Below, piece by piece: positions 9,505-17,785 of a DNA stretch of 64,000 nt. Each line of letters opens with the position of its first letter. The first letter of the stretch is position 1. The notes beneath the pieces were generated by a model. The model did not search any database. It was given only the letters and a program-made list of their open reading frames with translations, and was not told the origin of the DNA. The position numbers were made by a program, and so were the translations under genes. The DNA comes from ZC4RG29 sp036563875 (GTDB lineage: Bacteria > Bacteroidota > Bacteroidia > Cytophagales > Cyclobacteriaceae). Where the stretch lies: contig DATCLO010000029.1 in NCBI GenBank assembly GCA_036563875.1, positions 1 to 64,000 of the forward strand, written 5' to 3'.

Positions 9505-10527
9505 ATGGAATTATACCTTGATTCTGCCGATATCAATGAAATCGAAGAGGCCTTCAAACTAGGCTTTCTGACCGGCCTCACTACTACTCCAACCTTCATG
9601 CATCGGGGCGGCGTTACAGACGTCGACGGACTGATCGTGAAACTTTCCAAGATGGTGCCCGTTCTGCAGATCGAAGCGCTTGGCGACACTGCGGAAGAAG
9701 TGCTCAACGAAGCGCGACGCCAACTTGATCTCGGACTGGATCCAAAGAAGACGGTATTCAAGATACCTGTGTCGCTTGAAGGCGTGCGTGCCTGCTACAT
9801 GCTCCGGAAAGAGGGATTGCTCGTCAACGTTCACCTCATCTATACACTGCAACAGGCATACATGGCTATGCAGGCTGGCGCCACCTACGTATGTCCTCTT
9901 GTAGGCCGTCTGCAAGATCAGGGACACGATGCATTGTCCCTCGTCGAACAGTGTGTCTTTGCTGTTGATCATTATGGCTATGACACGAAAGTGATGTTTT
10001 CATCCGTTCGCAATGCTGAGCACGTGCGGAACGCGTTGAATATTGGTGTTCATACGATAACCGTTCCCTGGAAGATCATGAAACAACTTACCGAGAACAA
10101 CTTCACGACGCTCGGCACGGAACAGTTCATCGAACACACCAGGCTGATGACGGTGAAGGTGAAAGATGCCATCAGCGACATCAATCCCACAGTTCTGGCC
10201 GACACACCGTTGATGGACGCAATCGTAAAAATGACCGAGTATGGCTTCGGCGCCGTCACCGTTGTCAACAAAGACGGTAGTCTCGTCGGCGTGTTTACGG
10301 ATGGCGACCTTCGCAGAAAGATCCAGTCTGAAGGCCGGGACGTACTCAAGAAGAAGATGAGCGACTTTACGTACGGAACACCAATCTCCGTAGACGCCAA
10401 CGCATTGCTTAACGACGCTTCTGCGTTGTTCAAGAAGACGAGCGTTGACACCATTCTCGTCACAGACAACGGCATGCCGATAGGTATGCTTGATATCCAG
10501 GATCTCAAAGCTGACACGAGTCGCTAG
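9505..10527 (+). CDS. Transaldolase/fructose-6-phosphate aldolase-like domain fused to a CBS pair
   Basis: A 340-residue fusion. Residues 1-215 follow the small transaldolase (TalC/Fsa) barrel: MELYLDSADINEIEEA at the start and the Schiff-base lysine in TVFKIPVSLEG (K86). The usual TTNP motif reads TTTP, so the conserved Asn is replaced by Thr. Residues 228-340 form two CBS motifs (MTEYGFGAVTVVNKDGSLVG; TSVDTILVTDNGMPIGML). CBS pairs normally sit on KdsD, which makes arabinose 5-phosphate for KdsA; no KdsD is present here. I infer a role in supplying or sensing arabinose 5-phosphate. I start at the ATG at 9505; a TTG two codons earlier is also in frame. Confidence 0.85.
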   Translation: MELYLDSADINEIEEAFKLGFLTGLTTTPTFMHRGGVTDVDGLIVKLSKMVPVLQIEALGDTAEEVLNEARRQLDLGLDPKKTVFKIPVSLEGVRACYMLRKEGLLVNVHLIYTLQQAYMAMQAGATYVCPLVGRLQDQGHDALSLVEQCVFAVDHYGYDTKVMFSSVRNAEHVRNALNIGVHTITVPWKIMKQLTENNFTTLGTEQFIEHTRLMTVKVKDAISDINPTVLADTPLMDAIVKMTEYGFGAVTVVNKDGSLVGVFTDGDLRRKIQSEGRDVLKKKMSDFTYGTPISVDANALLNDASALFKKTSVDTILVTDNGMPIGMLDIQDLKADTSR

Positions 10528-11235
10528 ATGACGGACGTCAGCCGGATCTTTTCCGAACTCGGCGGAGTATTTTGTATTCCTGCAGAGCAATTTAACGCGA
10601 AGGTCTCTGCGATAAGGGCCTTCATTTTCGATTGGGACGGCGTCTTCAACGACGGAACCAAAAATCAGAACGGAAGCAGCTCGTTCGGGGAAGTCGACGC
10701 CATGGGGTCAAATCTGCTCCGGTACTCATGGTGGTCGCGGCACGGTGTCATGCCGATCGTAGCGATCATGTCCGGCGCGCGAAACGCAATGTCGTTTCAG
10801 TTCGGGATGCGGGAGCACACCCACAACATATACTTCAATGTGAAGAACAAGTTGCTCGCTTTCGAGCACTTCGTTGCAAGTCATGGACTTGCCCCGGAAT
10901 CAGTTGCATTTTTCTTTGATGATGTATTGGACCTCGGCATGGCGGAGAAATGCGGTTTGCGCATCATGATCAATCGCAAGTCAAGTCCGCTTTTTACCCA
11001 ATTCGTGATCGAGCGAGAGCTTGCTGATTACGTTACAGCAAATTCCGGCGCTAACTCAGGTCTACGTGAAGCCTGTGAATTGATGATGGGGACCAACGGG
11101 AATTATAACGAAGTTGTTGAATCGCGCGCGTGGTTCTCAGAAAATTACGCAACCTACCTTCGGGAAAGAGATCAAATCCCCGTATCCTTCTTCACCTGGG
11201 ACGGCCTGAACATTGTCCCCTCACCGGCACCGTAG
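10528..11235 (+). CDS. kdsC: KdsC-like Kdo-8-phosphate phosphatase (HAD superfamily)
   Basis: A 235-residue HAD phosphatase. It has motif I IRAFIFDWDGVFNDG (D35/D37), motif II IVAIMSGARN, a lysine in NVKNKLLAF and motif III FFFDDVLDLG. KdsC removes the 8-phosphate from Kdo 8-phosphate. The ATG directly abuts the stop of the aldolase-CBS gene, so the two are surely co-transcribed. It is longer than E. coli KdsC (188 residues), with about 28 extra N-terminal residues and a C-terminal extension of roughly 40 that I cannot assign. kdsB, which activates Kdo with CMP, is not in the window. Confidence 0.85.
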   Translation: MTDVSRIFSELGGVFCIPAEQFNAKVSAIRAFIFDWDGVFNDGTKNQNGSSSFGEVDAMGSNLLRYSWWSRHGVMPIVAIMSGARNAMSFQFGMREHTHNIYFNVKNKLLAFEHFVASHGLAPESVAFFFDDVLDLGMAEKCGLRIMINRKSSPLFTQFVIERELADYVTANSGANSGLREACELMMGTNGNYNEVVESRAWFSENYATYLRERDQIPVSFFTWDGLNIVPSPAP

Positions 11236-11241
11236 GGACAT

Positions 11242-11271
11242 TTTGCGCTAAGCTCACATTTCGGTAAATTG
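11242..11271 (+). promoter_or_regulatory. Possible promoter of the myo-inositol oxygenase gene
   Basis: TTTG at 11242-11245, 19 bases, then TAAATTG at 11265-11271, one base short of the TAnnTTTG consensus. It lies 28 bases before the ATG at 11299 and just after the kdsC stop, so the next gene may have its own transcript. Confidence 0.4.
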
Positions 11272-11298
11272 AACTGTGGCCGCAAAAATTCTTGTCCT

Positions 11299-12162
11299 AT
11301 GGATGACACCCAACCCTTGAAAAGCCTCGAAGAATGGGAAGATGACCTTCTTCGCCGCTACCCCGATCCCGAGACTATTGCAGTTGGAAAATCGGAAGAG
11401 GAGTTCCGTAACTATGACAACCCCGCGAGGGACACCGTGCGCGAATTCTATCGTCTCAATCACACGCACCAGACGTATGAGTTTGTCCTTCAAAAAGAAG
11501 CGCAATATCTAACCTTCGACAAAAAAGAAATGCCCGTTTGGGACGCGTTTGATTTCCTCAACCAGTTGGTTGACGATTCTGATCCTGACACCGACCTTGA
11601 CCAGTTCCAGCATCTCCTGCAGACGTCGGAGGCTATTCGCGCTGATGGTCATCCCGACTGGATGGTGTTAACGGGGCTGCTCCACGATATGGGAAAAGTG
11701 TTGTGCCTTTTCGGCGAACCGCAATGGGCAGTTGTCGGTGATACGTTTCCCGTGGGTTGCGCGCACTCCGACCGGATTGTGTATCCTGAATTCTTTGCAG
11801 ACAATCCGGACAGCAAAGATGACCGATACAACACGAAGTACGGTGTGTATGAACCGAACTGCGGTCTTCGCAATGTGCATATGTCGTGGGGGCACGATGA
11901 ATATGTCTACCACATGGTGAAGGACTATCTCCCCGAGCCAGCTCTTTACATGTTGCGCTATCACTCATTCTACGCTCAGCACCGCGAACATGCGTATGAT
12001 CATCTGATGGATGACCACGACAGAGAAATGTTCAAGTGGGTGAAGCTTTTCAATCCTTACGATCTGTACTCAAAAAATCCAAATCCTCCCGACTGGCCAA
12101 AGCTTCGTCCGTATTATGAAGATTTGGTGGCAAAGTATCTTCCTGCAACGTTGAAATTCTAA
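11299..12162 (+). CDS. myo-Inositol oxygenase
   Basis: A 287-residue protein with the full di-iron HD-fold of myo-inositol oxygenase, which converts myo-inositol and O2 to D-glucuronate. All six metal ligands known from the mammalian enzyme have counterparts: FQHLLQTSEAIR (H104), GLLHDMGK (H129, D130), SWGHDEYVY (H199), RYHSFYAQH (H222) and FNPYDLYSK (D255). The frame extends to 11269, but the ATG at 11299 lies after the putative promoter and gives a family-like N-terminus. It follows the Kdo8N operon by 63 bases; no glucuronate catabolic gene is adjacent, so the fate of the product is unknown. Confidence 0.95.
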   Translation: MDDTQPLKSLEEWEDDLLRRYPDPETIAVGKSEEEFRNYDNPARDTVREFYRLNHTHQTYEFVLQKEAQYLTFDKKEMPVWDAFDFLNQLVDDSDPDTDLDQFQHLLQTSEAIRADGHPDWMVLTGLLHDMGKVLCLFGEPQWAVVGDTFPVGCAHSDRIVYPEFFADNPDSKDDRYNTKYGVYEPNCGLRNVHMSWGHDEYVYHMVKDYLPEPALYMLRYHSFYAQHREHAYDHLMDDHDREMFKWVKLFNPYDLYSKNPNPPDWPKLRPYYEDLVAKYLPATLKF

Positions 12163-12187
12163 TTGGTACTTCTGACCCATAAACAAT

Positions 12188-12213
12188 GTGGGGTCTCACA
12201 CCGGAGACCCCAC
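12188..12213. terminator. Hairpin between convergent genes
   Basis: A perfect 10-bp inverted repeat, GTGGGGTCTC / GAGACCCCAC, with a 6-base loop. It lies between the inositol oxygenase stop and the end of the minus-strand hydrolase. A T-rich tail (ATTGTTT) is present only on the minus-strand side, so it may mainly end the hydrolase transcript. Confidence 0.55.
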
Positions 12214-12252
12214 CAAGCCAACTATTACAAATTGGATTGCGTTGGGCATGGC

Positions 12253-13956
12253 TTAGAAAAATCCATCGCGATTATGAGAGGCTAACCATTTCCGAAGCGG
12301 TTCCCACATCGCCTGGCGGGCGTTGTCCGCAAGTACGATATCACCGTGACCGAAGTCCAGAATCCGCTTGTCGGGTGGCTGCAACGACACCGTATAGTTT
12401 GTTATATCAGTGCTACCTGTCAGGGAAGCGGAATAATGTCCGTATGTGCCAAATCCTCCCTGTGCGCCCAGGTACAGAATCGGTACCCGAATCTCGCTGA
12501 TATAGTCGTCGAACGTGACGTCTTCTTCATCACATACACAAGCACGCATTTCATAGGTCGTTCGCAGAGGTTGATGTGGAGGCACAGAACTGATTGTTTT
12601 AATCCATCGAGCGGGTTGGGTGTACAGCAGTCCGCTGGGAATCGGAGAATTGGGATCCTCAAATTTTCCGCTTACAAAGTGCCATCCCGGTGTGCCGTTG
12701 GCGGATTGTGAGGCGCCTACAATTAGTGCCGCCTGATAGTTCGTGAGTCCGTTAAATGGCGGAAGCGGCGAAGCCCCTTTGGGGTCAGATGCTGCAAGGT
12801 TACCAACGGTTGCCAGCAGGACGCCTTGTGATGCCTGGTATGTCCCTGCATCGAGCTGCGCCTTAAAGTTGGCAGCAGCTTCACAAACAGATGCCCGCAA
12901 CTCAGCTGTTTCGCCGCATGGCTCAAATTTCATAAGCTGATCCAGAGCAATGATTCCTTTGATGTCACGAAGTATGGGATGCTCCTGCGTCTCGCGGCCG
13001 GCGGCACCATAAACGACACCCACACCGTAGCTATATCCGAGGAGATTCAAACGCCCTACACCCTGTCCGGTGAGACCGCGGATAAGGCGTGCAATGGACA
13101 ATCCAGCCAGCGCGTGATCAGCGTCGCGTTCAACACCCCAATCCTGCATGAATGAAAAGTCGGTCGTTTCCTGCGGCACAAGCGTCCATGCAAAGTCAAG
13201 ACCCCACACATCGATATCCCTCGATGCGAGATAGTAAGAGATGGAGGTCTTAGGGTCAGGTGAGTCCGTGCCTGCGTTGAGGAACACGGATTCAAAGTTC
13301 AACGACGCACCATGGAGCATGAATACGGCACCACGTGTACGGACCGGACGATTGGGTCGGTCTTCACGAACAACGCGATGTAAGCGTACGATGTCATAAG
13401 GCCGGTCACTCAATCGCACCTCAAACACATAATGCGCAATTTGAGACGTTACTTTTTTACGCGTCACCTTGCACTGCTTTTTCCCGCCTTTACGCGCGTT
13501 GGCGTCATTTCGGATCTCATTCTGGGTGGAGTTATCGTCTTGAATGTTAATGATTGCACTCTCGGTGGCAGCATCGCCCAGAGTGATTCCACCTTTTCCT
13601 GGTCCTCCAACGATCACATGGTCACCATCGGCACCCGTAAGTCCGACGAGCCTGATACCCGCCTTATTAATCGTAATGTTTTCATAGTACTCACCGGGTT
13701 CGACATAGATCACGGACCCTGGCTCGGCGGCATCTACGGCATCCTGGATCGAGCCGTCCTTAGGTACGATGATACCCGCGTCATAGAATAGTTCCTCCAG
13801 GGCAGCGACCCAATCGCCGTCGTTGCCAGGCGTTACATCAGGACTTGGTATGCCGGAGTCGGATACCGGGTCGTTACACCCGGCGGCAAACAGGAATAAT
13901 CCAGCCGTCATCAGGCTGATTTTCCATACGGAAGAGAATAGACGTTTTGCTTTCAT
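12253..13956 (-). CDS. Lipoprotein with beta-helix-like N-terminus fused to an alpha/beta hydrolase
   Basis: A 567-residue exported lipoprotein with a signal peptide and lipobox LFAAGC (Cys near residue 27). Residues 60-130 (GSIQDAVDAAEPGSVIYVEPGEYYENITI) look like the first coils of a pectate-lyase/NosD-type right-handed beta-helix. The rest of a helix is absent. From about residue 200 a lipase/esterase-like alpha/beta hydrolase follows, with oxyanion region FMLHGASLNFES, nucleophile elbow LGYSYGVG and a late HGD (FGHGDIVLADNA). The substrate is unknown. The layout suggests a domain fusion. It stands alone on the minus strand. Confidence 0.8.
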   Translation of the reverse strand: MKAKRLFSSVWKISLMTAGLFLFAAGCNDPVSDSGIPSPDVTPGNDGDWVAALEELFYDAGIIVPKDGSIQDAVDAAEPGSVIYVEPGEYYENITINKAGIRLVGLTGADGDHVIVGGPGKGGITLGDAATESAIINIQDDNSTQNEIRNDANARKGGKKQCKVTRKKVTSQIAHYVFEVRLSDRPYDIVRLHRVVREDRPNRPVRTRGAVFMLHGASLNFESVFLNAGTDSPDPKTSISYYLASRDIDVWGLDFAWTLVPQETTDFSFMQDWGVERDADHALAGLSIARLIRGLTGQGVGRLNLLGYSYGVGVVYGAAGRETQEHPILRDIKGIIALDQLMKFEPCGETAELRASVCEAAANFKAQLDAGTYQASQGVLLATVGNLAASDPKGASPLPPFNGLTNYQAALIVGASQSANGTPGWHFVSGKFEDPNSPIPSGLLYTQPARWIKTISSVPPHQPLRTTYEMRACVCDEEDVTFDDYISEIRVPILYLGAQGGFGTYGHYSASLTGSTDITNYTVSLQPPDKRILDFGHGDIVLADNARQAMWEPLRKWLASHNRDGFF

Positions 13957-14155
13957 GGTTAAAGTCTGTTGTCAGGCGTGCACACGCCCGTGGTTGAACT
14001 TGATTGACGATTTCAGTGGGCCTCACCGGGGCTTTACAGCGCCCGTGACAAAAGTGGGGAGTGGGGACTGCGGACGTAAATCCCCATGTTGCAATTGATT
14101 TAGAAAATGCGGTGCGGGTGTTGCAAACAATTTAGACTATGTGCGAGCCCGTGCG

Positions 14156-16066
14156 TCAAGGCGAAACGGGTTCACTGTTCATTGCCTGCATGCCAAAAGG
14201 AAGATTCAGCTTTTCCATCATTTCCGAAAAGCGGGAATCTTTTTGGAGGGATTTGAGGTTGGGATTCCAGGCAATCCATGGTATCCAGCTCATGCGTTTC
14301 TCGTAGGCCTGCTCGAGCCAGTAGAAAGCTTGATCGAGGTCGCCCAGCGCGGCATAGGCTTCCGCGAGCCCCCATGCGTCGTTGCCTCCTGCATTCTTTT
14401 TGATTTCCTCAGCAACTCGGATGGCATCGTTTTGTCGGCCGGCAATGGCATAGGATGTCGGCAGAAGCCATCGCCATCTCGGATGCAATTTGGCTGCCTT
14501 TTCATGAACGGCGAGGCCCTCGTCCGTCATCCCCTTCGACAGATATGCCGCACCCTGGACAAAAAGGGCGAAATCAGCATCTGGTTCAAAATCCATCACA
14601 CGGGCGACTTCCGTTAGCGCGAGATCGTTGTCCCCGGTATACCAATACTGACTCGCCAGGTATCCGGAATACAAGGAAAGGAAGGGGTCAAGTTGTACAG
14701 CAAGCTTGCTATGCATCCACATTTTATCGAGTTCCCCGAAGAGCATATGGTACCACGCGTAGTGAGTATGCGCTGCGGCGAGGCTGGGATTGAGCTCAAT
14801 AGCACGCCGGAACTCACGATCCGCCAAATCCCAATCCCATTCATCATAGAGGGCTACAAGCGCAAGGGCGAGGTGAGCCTCTGGCAGACTTTCATCAAGG
14901 GAAATCGCCCTGTTTGCCGCCGACTTGGCGCGGGAATATGCCTGATCAATCGTCGAAGGACTGTGGCCGATAGTGCTGTACCCTATCGCCATACCTGCCC
15001 AGGGGAGCGGATCAGCGGGATCTGCGTCGATTGCATTCTGCAGGATGGCAATTCCTTTCTCCACTTCCGCGAGGCTGAATTGGTTGATGTGATACATCCC
15101 CCGGAGATAGTTACGATACAACTCGGAATCTACTTCCCTGGCCTTCATCACGTTCCTCGACTCCTCTGCGGTTAGGGAAACCTGAATTTCACGCGCAATA
15201 TCCTGCACAACCGAACTTTGCAGAGTCAGTGCCCTGCGAACGTCTTCGTGGTATTCTTTCGCCCACACATGTCGTTCACGGGGAAACACCTCAATCAACT
15301 GAAGTTGAATCCGGACACTGTCGCCAGTTCCATAAACAGAACCCTCAACGATAGCATCTACTCCAAGTTCGCGGGCGATGTCTTGTAATAGCATATCGCG
15401 CGAGGGATAGCGAAGGGTTGATGTTCTCGAAATAACCCTCAGTCCGCTGATGCGCCCCAGCTGGCCAATGAGTGCATCATGTATCCCGCTGACAAAGTAG
15501 GTTTGTTCATCGCTGCCCGTAAGGTTGTCCAACGGAAGCACAGCCAGCGCAACTTGCCGCGGAGGCGCAGGTCGAAAGGCGTAAAACGCAACGAAAGTCA
15601 TTGCTGCCGCTAATACAACAGCGCCGGCCAATATGAAGACCCTCTTTTTTCTGTTTGATGAAACGTCAAGCGGCGCTGTTAAAGGCGGCGCCACGACGCC
15701 AACCTCCTGCACGGAAGCTGATGCGTATTTGCGCGATTCATTCGGTGGAAATCCGAAGTGATCGTGGAAGCACTTCGAAAAGTAGCTGGGACTGCTAAAT
15801 CCAACACGGTAGGCAATTTCAGCAACCGTGCCGACGTCGGCTGCGAGCATTTTTCGCGCTTCCTCAAGCCGAATGTCGCGGATGAATTGGCTTACCGACT
15901 GCCCTTTCAGTTGTTTGAGTTTTCGGTGAAGCTGAAAACGGCTGATGGCCACCGCGTCCGACAACTCGGCCACACCAAAGTTCTCGTTCTCGAGGTTTTG
16001 TCGTACCGCGTCAGTTAATTTCTTGAGAAAAGCGGCGTCGCGCGAAAGACCGATTTCATTTTCCAT
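14156..16066 (-). CDS. Membrane-anchored AraC-type regulator with TolB-like and TPR domains
   Basis: A 636-residue protein. Residues 15-112 are an AraC HTH (ISRFQLHRKLKQLKGQSVSQ; AYRVGFSSPSYFSKCFHDHFG). One transmembrane helix spans about 143-164. A domain like the TolB-N/FlgO-like module of CadC-type and adenylate-cyclase-associated proteins follows (VALAVLPLDNLTG, YFVSGIHDALIGQLG). Tetratricopeptide repeats fill about 300-620 (ADPADPLPWAGMAIGYST, LNPSLAAAHTHYAWYH). The order DNA-binding, membrane helix, periplasmic sensor predicts a one-component transmembrane regulator, like CadC/ToxR in layout but with AraC. Its targets are unknown; the divergent EamA transporter is a candidate. Confidence 0.85.
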   Translation of the reverse strand: MENEIGLSRDAAFLKKLTDAVRQNLENENFGVAELSDAVAISRFQLHRKLKQLKGQSVSQFIRDIRLEEARKMLAADVGTVAEIAYRVGFSSPSYFSKCFHDHFGFPPNESRKYASASVQEVGVVAPPLTAPLDVSSNRKKRVFILAGAVVLAAAMTFVAFYAFRPAPPRQVALAVLPLDNLTGSDEQTYFVSGIHDALIGQLGRISGLRVISRTSTLRYPSRDMLLQDIARELGVDAIVEGSVYGTGDSVRIQLQLIEVFPRERHVWAKEYHEDVRRALTLQSSVVQDIAREIQVSLTAEESRNVMKAREVDSELYRNYLRGMYHINQFSLAEVEKGIAILQNAIDADPADPLPWAGMAIGYSTIGHSPSTIDQAYSRAKSAANRAISLDESLPEAHLALALVALYDEWDWDLADREFRRAIELNPSLAAAHTHYAWYHMLFGELDKMWMHSKLAVQLDPFLSLYSGYLASQYWYTGDNDLALTEVARVMDFEPDADFALFVQGAAYLSKGMTDEGLAVHEKAAKLHPRWRWLLPTSYAIAGRQNDAIRVAEEIKKNAGGNDAWGLAEAYAALGDLDQAFYWLEQAYEKRMSWIPWIAWNPNLKSLQKDSRFSEMMEKLNLPFGMQAMNSEPVSP

Positions 16067-16350
16067 GACCGTAACAACTGTCTACCACCCATGCAGCCTC
16101 CATGGGCAGTACGCACTTATCTTATCTTACAATTTATGAAATAGCAGGCGCAATCCCCTAAGAAACTGGCCCCTGTAGACGACCGCATTACAAAAAACCT
16201 ACCCTTAAACCGGTATTGAACCGGGATGTAATGATTTTTCGGGGATTCCAGGTTCGCTAAAAGCAAAACTGATATGCTTGAAATTAATAAAACTGAAACT
16301 GTTATAACCACGTATTTATAAAAAGTTTTGCGTATCTGAATGATTCTATT

Positions 16351-17274
16351 GTGAAGAGAGATTTTACCACCCTTGCTGCCTATCTGGCTCTTGCTGCTGT
16401 GTGTCTGATATGGGGCACTACCTACCTTGCTATGAGGGTAGGTGTACAGCACTTTCCACCATTTCTTTTTGCCGTCATCCGCCAGCTGGCCGCAGGCGGA
16501 TTGCTCCTTACTCTGCTGCTGATAGGTCGCAAGTCGAAACTGCCATCGTGGAAAGACATCTGGTATCAATCCGTGGCCGGCTTTTTCATGATCTCGCTTG
16601 GCAATGGTCTGGTAGCGTGGGCAGAAGTTCATATTCCGAGCGGAATTGCTGCAGTAATTTGTTCCCTTGAGCCCATAGTGGTTATCCTCATCAGTCTTGG
16701 CATTAACACGGGTGAGAAGCCGAACATCCCGATCTTCGTCGGCGCCATGCTTGGGTTTGCGGGCATCAGTACAATCTTCGCGGAAGACCTCGCTCAGTTT
16801 TCAAACACAGGATACCTGCTCGGCATCGTCGCAACGTTCGTCGCCATCATCGCGTGGGCTGGTGGAAGCATATGGCTGAAGCACAGAAAGACTCAGACGG
16901 ACGTATTTATGAATGTCGCCATTCAAATGCTGTCAGGTGGCATATGGCTGATCCCGTTCACGCTTGCTTTTGATGATTTGTCGGCCGTCACATGGACATT
17001 CGACGTTGCATTGCCCATGGTCTACCTGGTTGTCTTTGGATCCATCGTTGCATTCAGTTGCTACCTGTACGCACTGCGTCACTTGCCGATCATGATCGTG
17101 TCGCTATATGCGTACGTGAATCCGATCATTGCTGTGATCCTGGGATGGTTAATACTGGACGAAAAACTTAACGTTACTATGGGGATTGCGATCGCTCTTA
17201 CGATTGCCGGAATTTATATCGTCAACCGCGGTCATCAGCTTCGCGATCAGTGGAAGGCGCAGGTGACATCGTAA
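16351..17274 (+). CDS. EamA-family (drug/metabolite) transporter
   Basis: A 307-residue inner-membrane protein with about ten hydrophobic helices in two EamA repeats; AVCLIWGTTYLAMRVGVQHFP opens repeat one and GGSIWLKHRK lies near the second. It probably exports amino acids or other small metabolites; the substrate is not readable. Translation most likely begins at GTG 16351, with no better ATG nearby. A GNAT gene follows 12 bases later and a PLP decarboxylase after that, suggesting a three-gene transcript. The 284 bases upstream, shared with the AraC-type regulator, hold no gene; I see AT-rich DNA and no consensus -7 element. Confidence 0.88.
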   Translation: MKRDFTTLAAYLALAAVCLIWGTTYLAMRVGVQHFPPFLFAVIRQLAAGGLLLTLLLIGRKSKLPSWKDIWYQSVAGFFMISLGNGLVAWAEVHIPSGIAAVICSLEPIVVILISLGINTGEKPNIPIFVGAMLGFAGISTIFAEDLAQFSNTGYLLGIVATFVAIIAWAGGSIWLKHRKTQTDVFMNVAIQMLSGGIWLIPFTLAFDDLSAVTWTFDVALPMVYLVVFGSIVAFSCYLYALRHLPIMIVSLYAYVNPIIAVILGWLILDEKLNVTMGIAIALTIAGIYIVNRGHQLRDQWKAQVTS

Positions 17275-17286
17275 GCGTTTTAAGGC

Positions 17287-17763
17287 ATGGAACAGTTAAA
17301 CACAGCGACGGTACAGATAACTGATTTTCGTCCGGAAGATCAACCCTGGTTTGAAAGTCTGAACCGGGAATGGATCGAGAGGTATTTCCGAATGGAGCCA
17401 GTCGATATCGAGATTCTGACGCGACCCGAAGAGAACATCATAAAACGTGGTGGTGTCATTCTCATGGCTCGTCAACAGGATTTGACTATTGGTACCGTGG
17501 CATTACGATTTGTGAAACCGGCTGTTTACGAATTCACGAAGATGGCGGTCGCACCTGAGTATCGTGGCCGCGGAATCGGCAGGGCTTTGTCGGAAGCGGC
17601 CATCGCACGAGCGCGGTCCCTCGGGGCTACGAAAATCATCTTGTATTCCGCCAGAATACTAGAGAACGCAATCAATCTCTACCGCGCATTGGGCTTCGTA
17701 GAGGTACCTGCAGACGGTCCCTATCGGCGGAGCGACATCAAGATGGAATTGACACTACATTAA
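17287..17763 (+). CDS. GNAT-family N-acetyltransferase
   Basis: A 158-residue GCN5-related acetyltransferase. The acetyl-CoA pyrophosphate loop is VAPEYRGRGIGRAL (about residues 95-108), followed by the beta-strand KIILYSARILENAINLYRALGF. The end matches the YRRSDIKMEL-type termini of small-molecule GNATs. The acceptor is unknown. It sits between the transporter and the PLP decarboxylase with short spacers (12 and 22 bases). Confidence 0.85.
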   Translation: MEQLNTATVQITDFRPEDQPWFESLNREWIERYFRMEPVDIEILTRPEENIIKRGGVILMARQQDLTIGTVALRFVKPAVYEFTKMAVAPEYRGRGIGRALSEAAIARARSLGATKIILYSARILENAINLYRALGFVEVPADGPYRRSDIKMELTLH

Positions 17764-17785
17764 CAACCTGCATAACCCCATTAGA

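Noticed and set aside
9505..10527. Ordinary pentose-phosphate transaldolase
   Set aside because: The C-terminal CBS pair and the operon context are not features of metabolic transaldolases.
16117..16632. 171-residue minus-strand frame over the EamA start
   Set aside because: It is antisense to a clear ten-helix transporter and its residue pattern has no recognisable domain.
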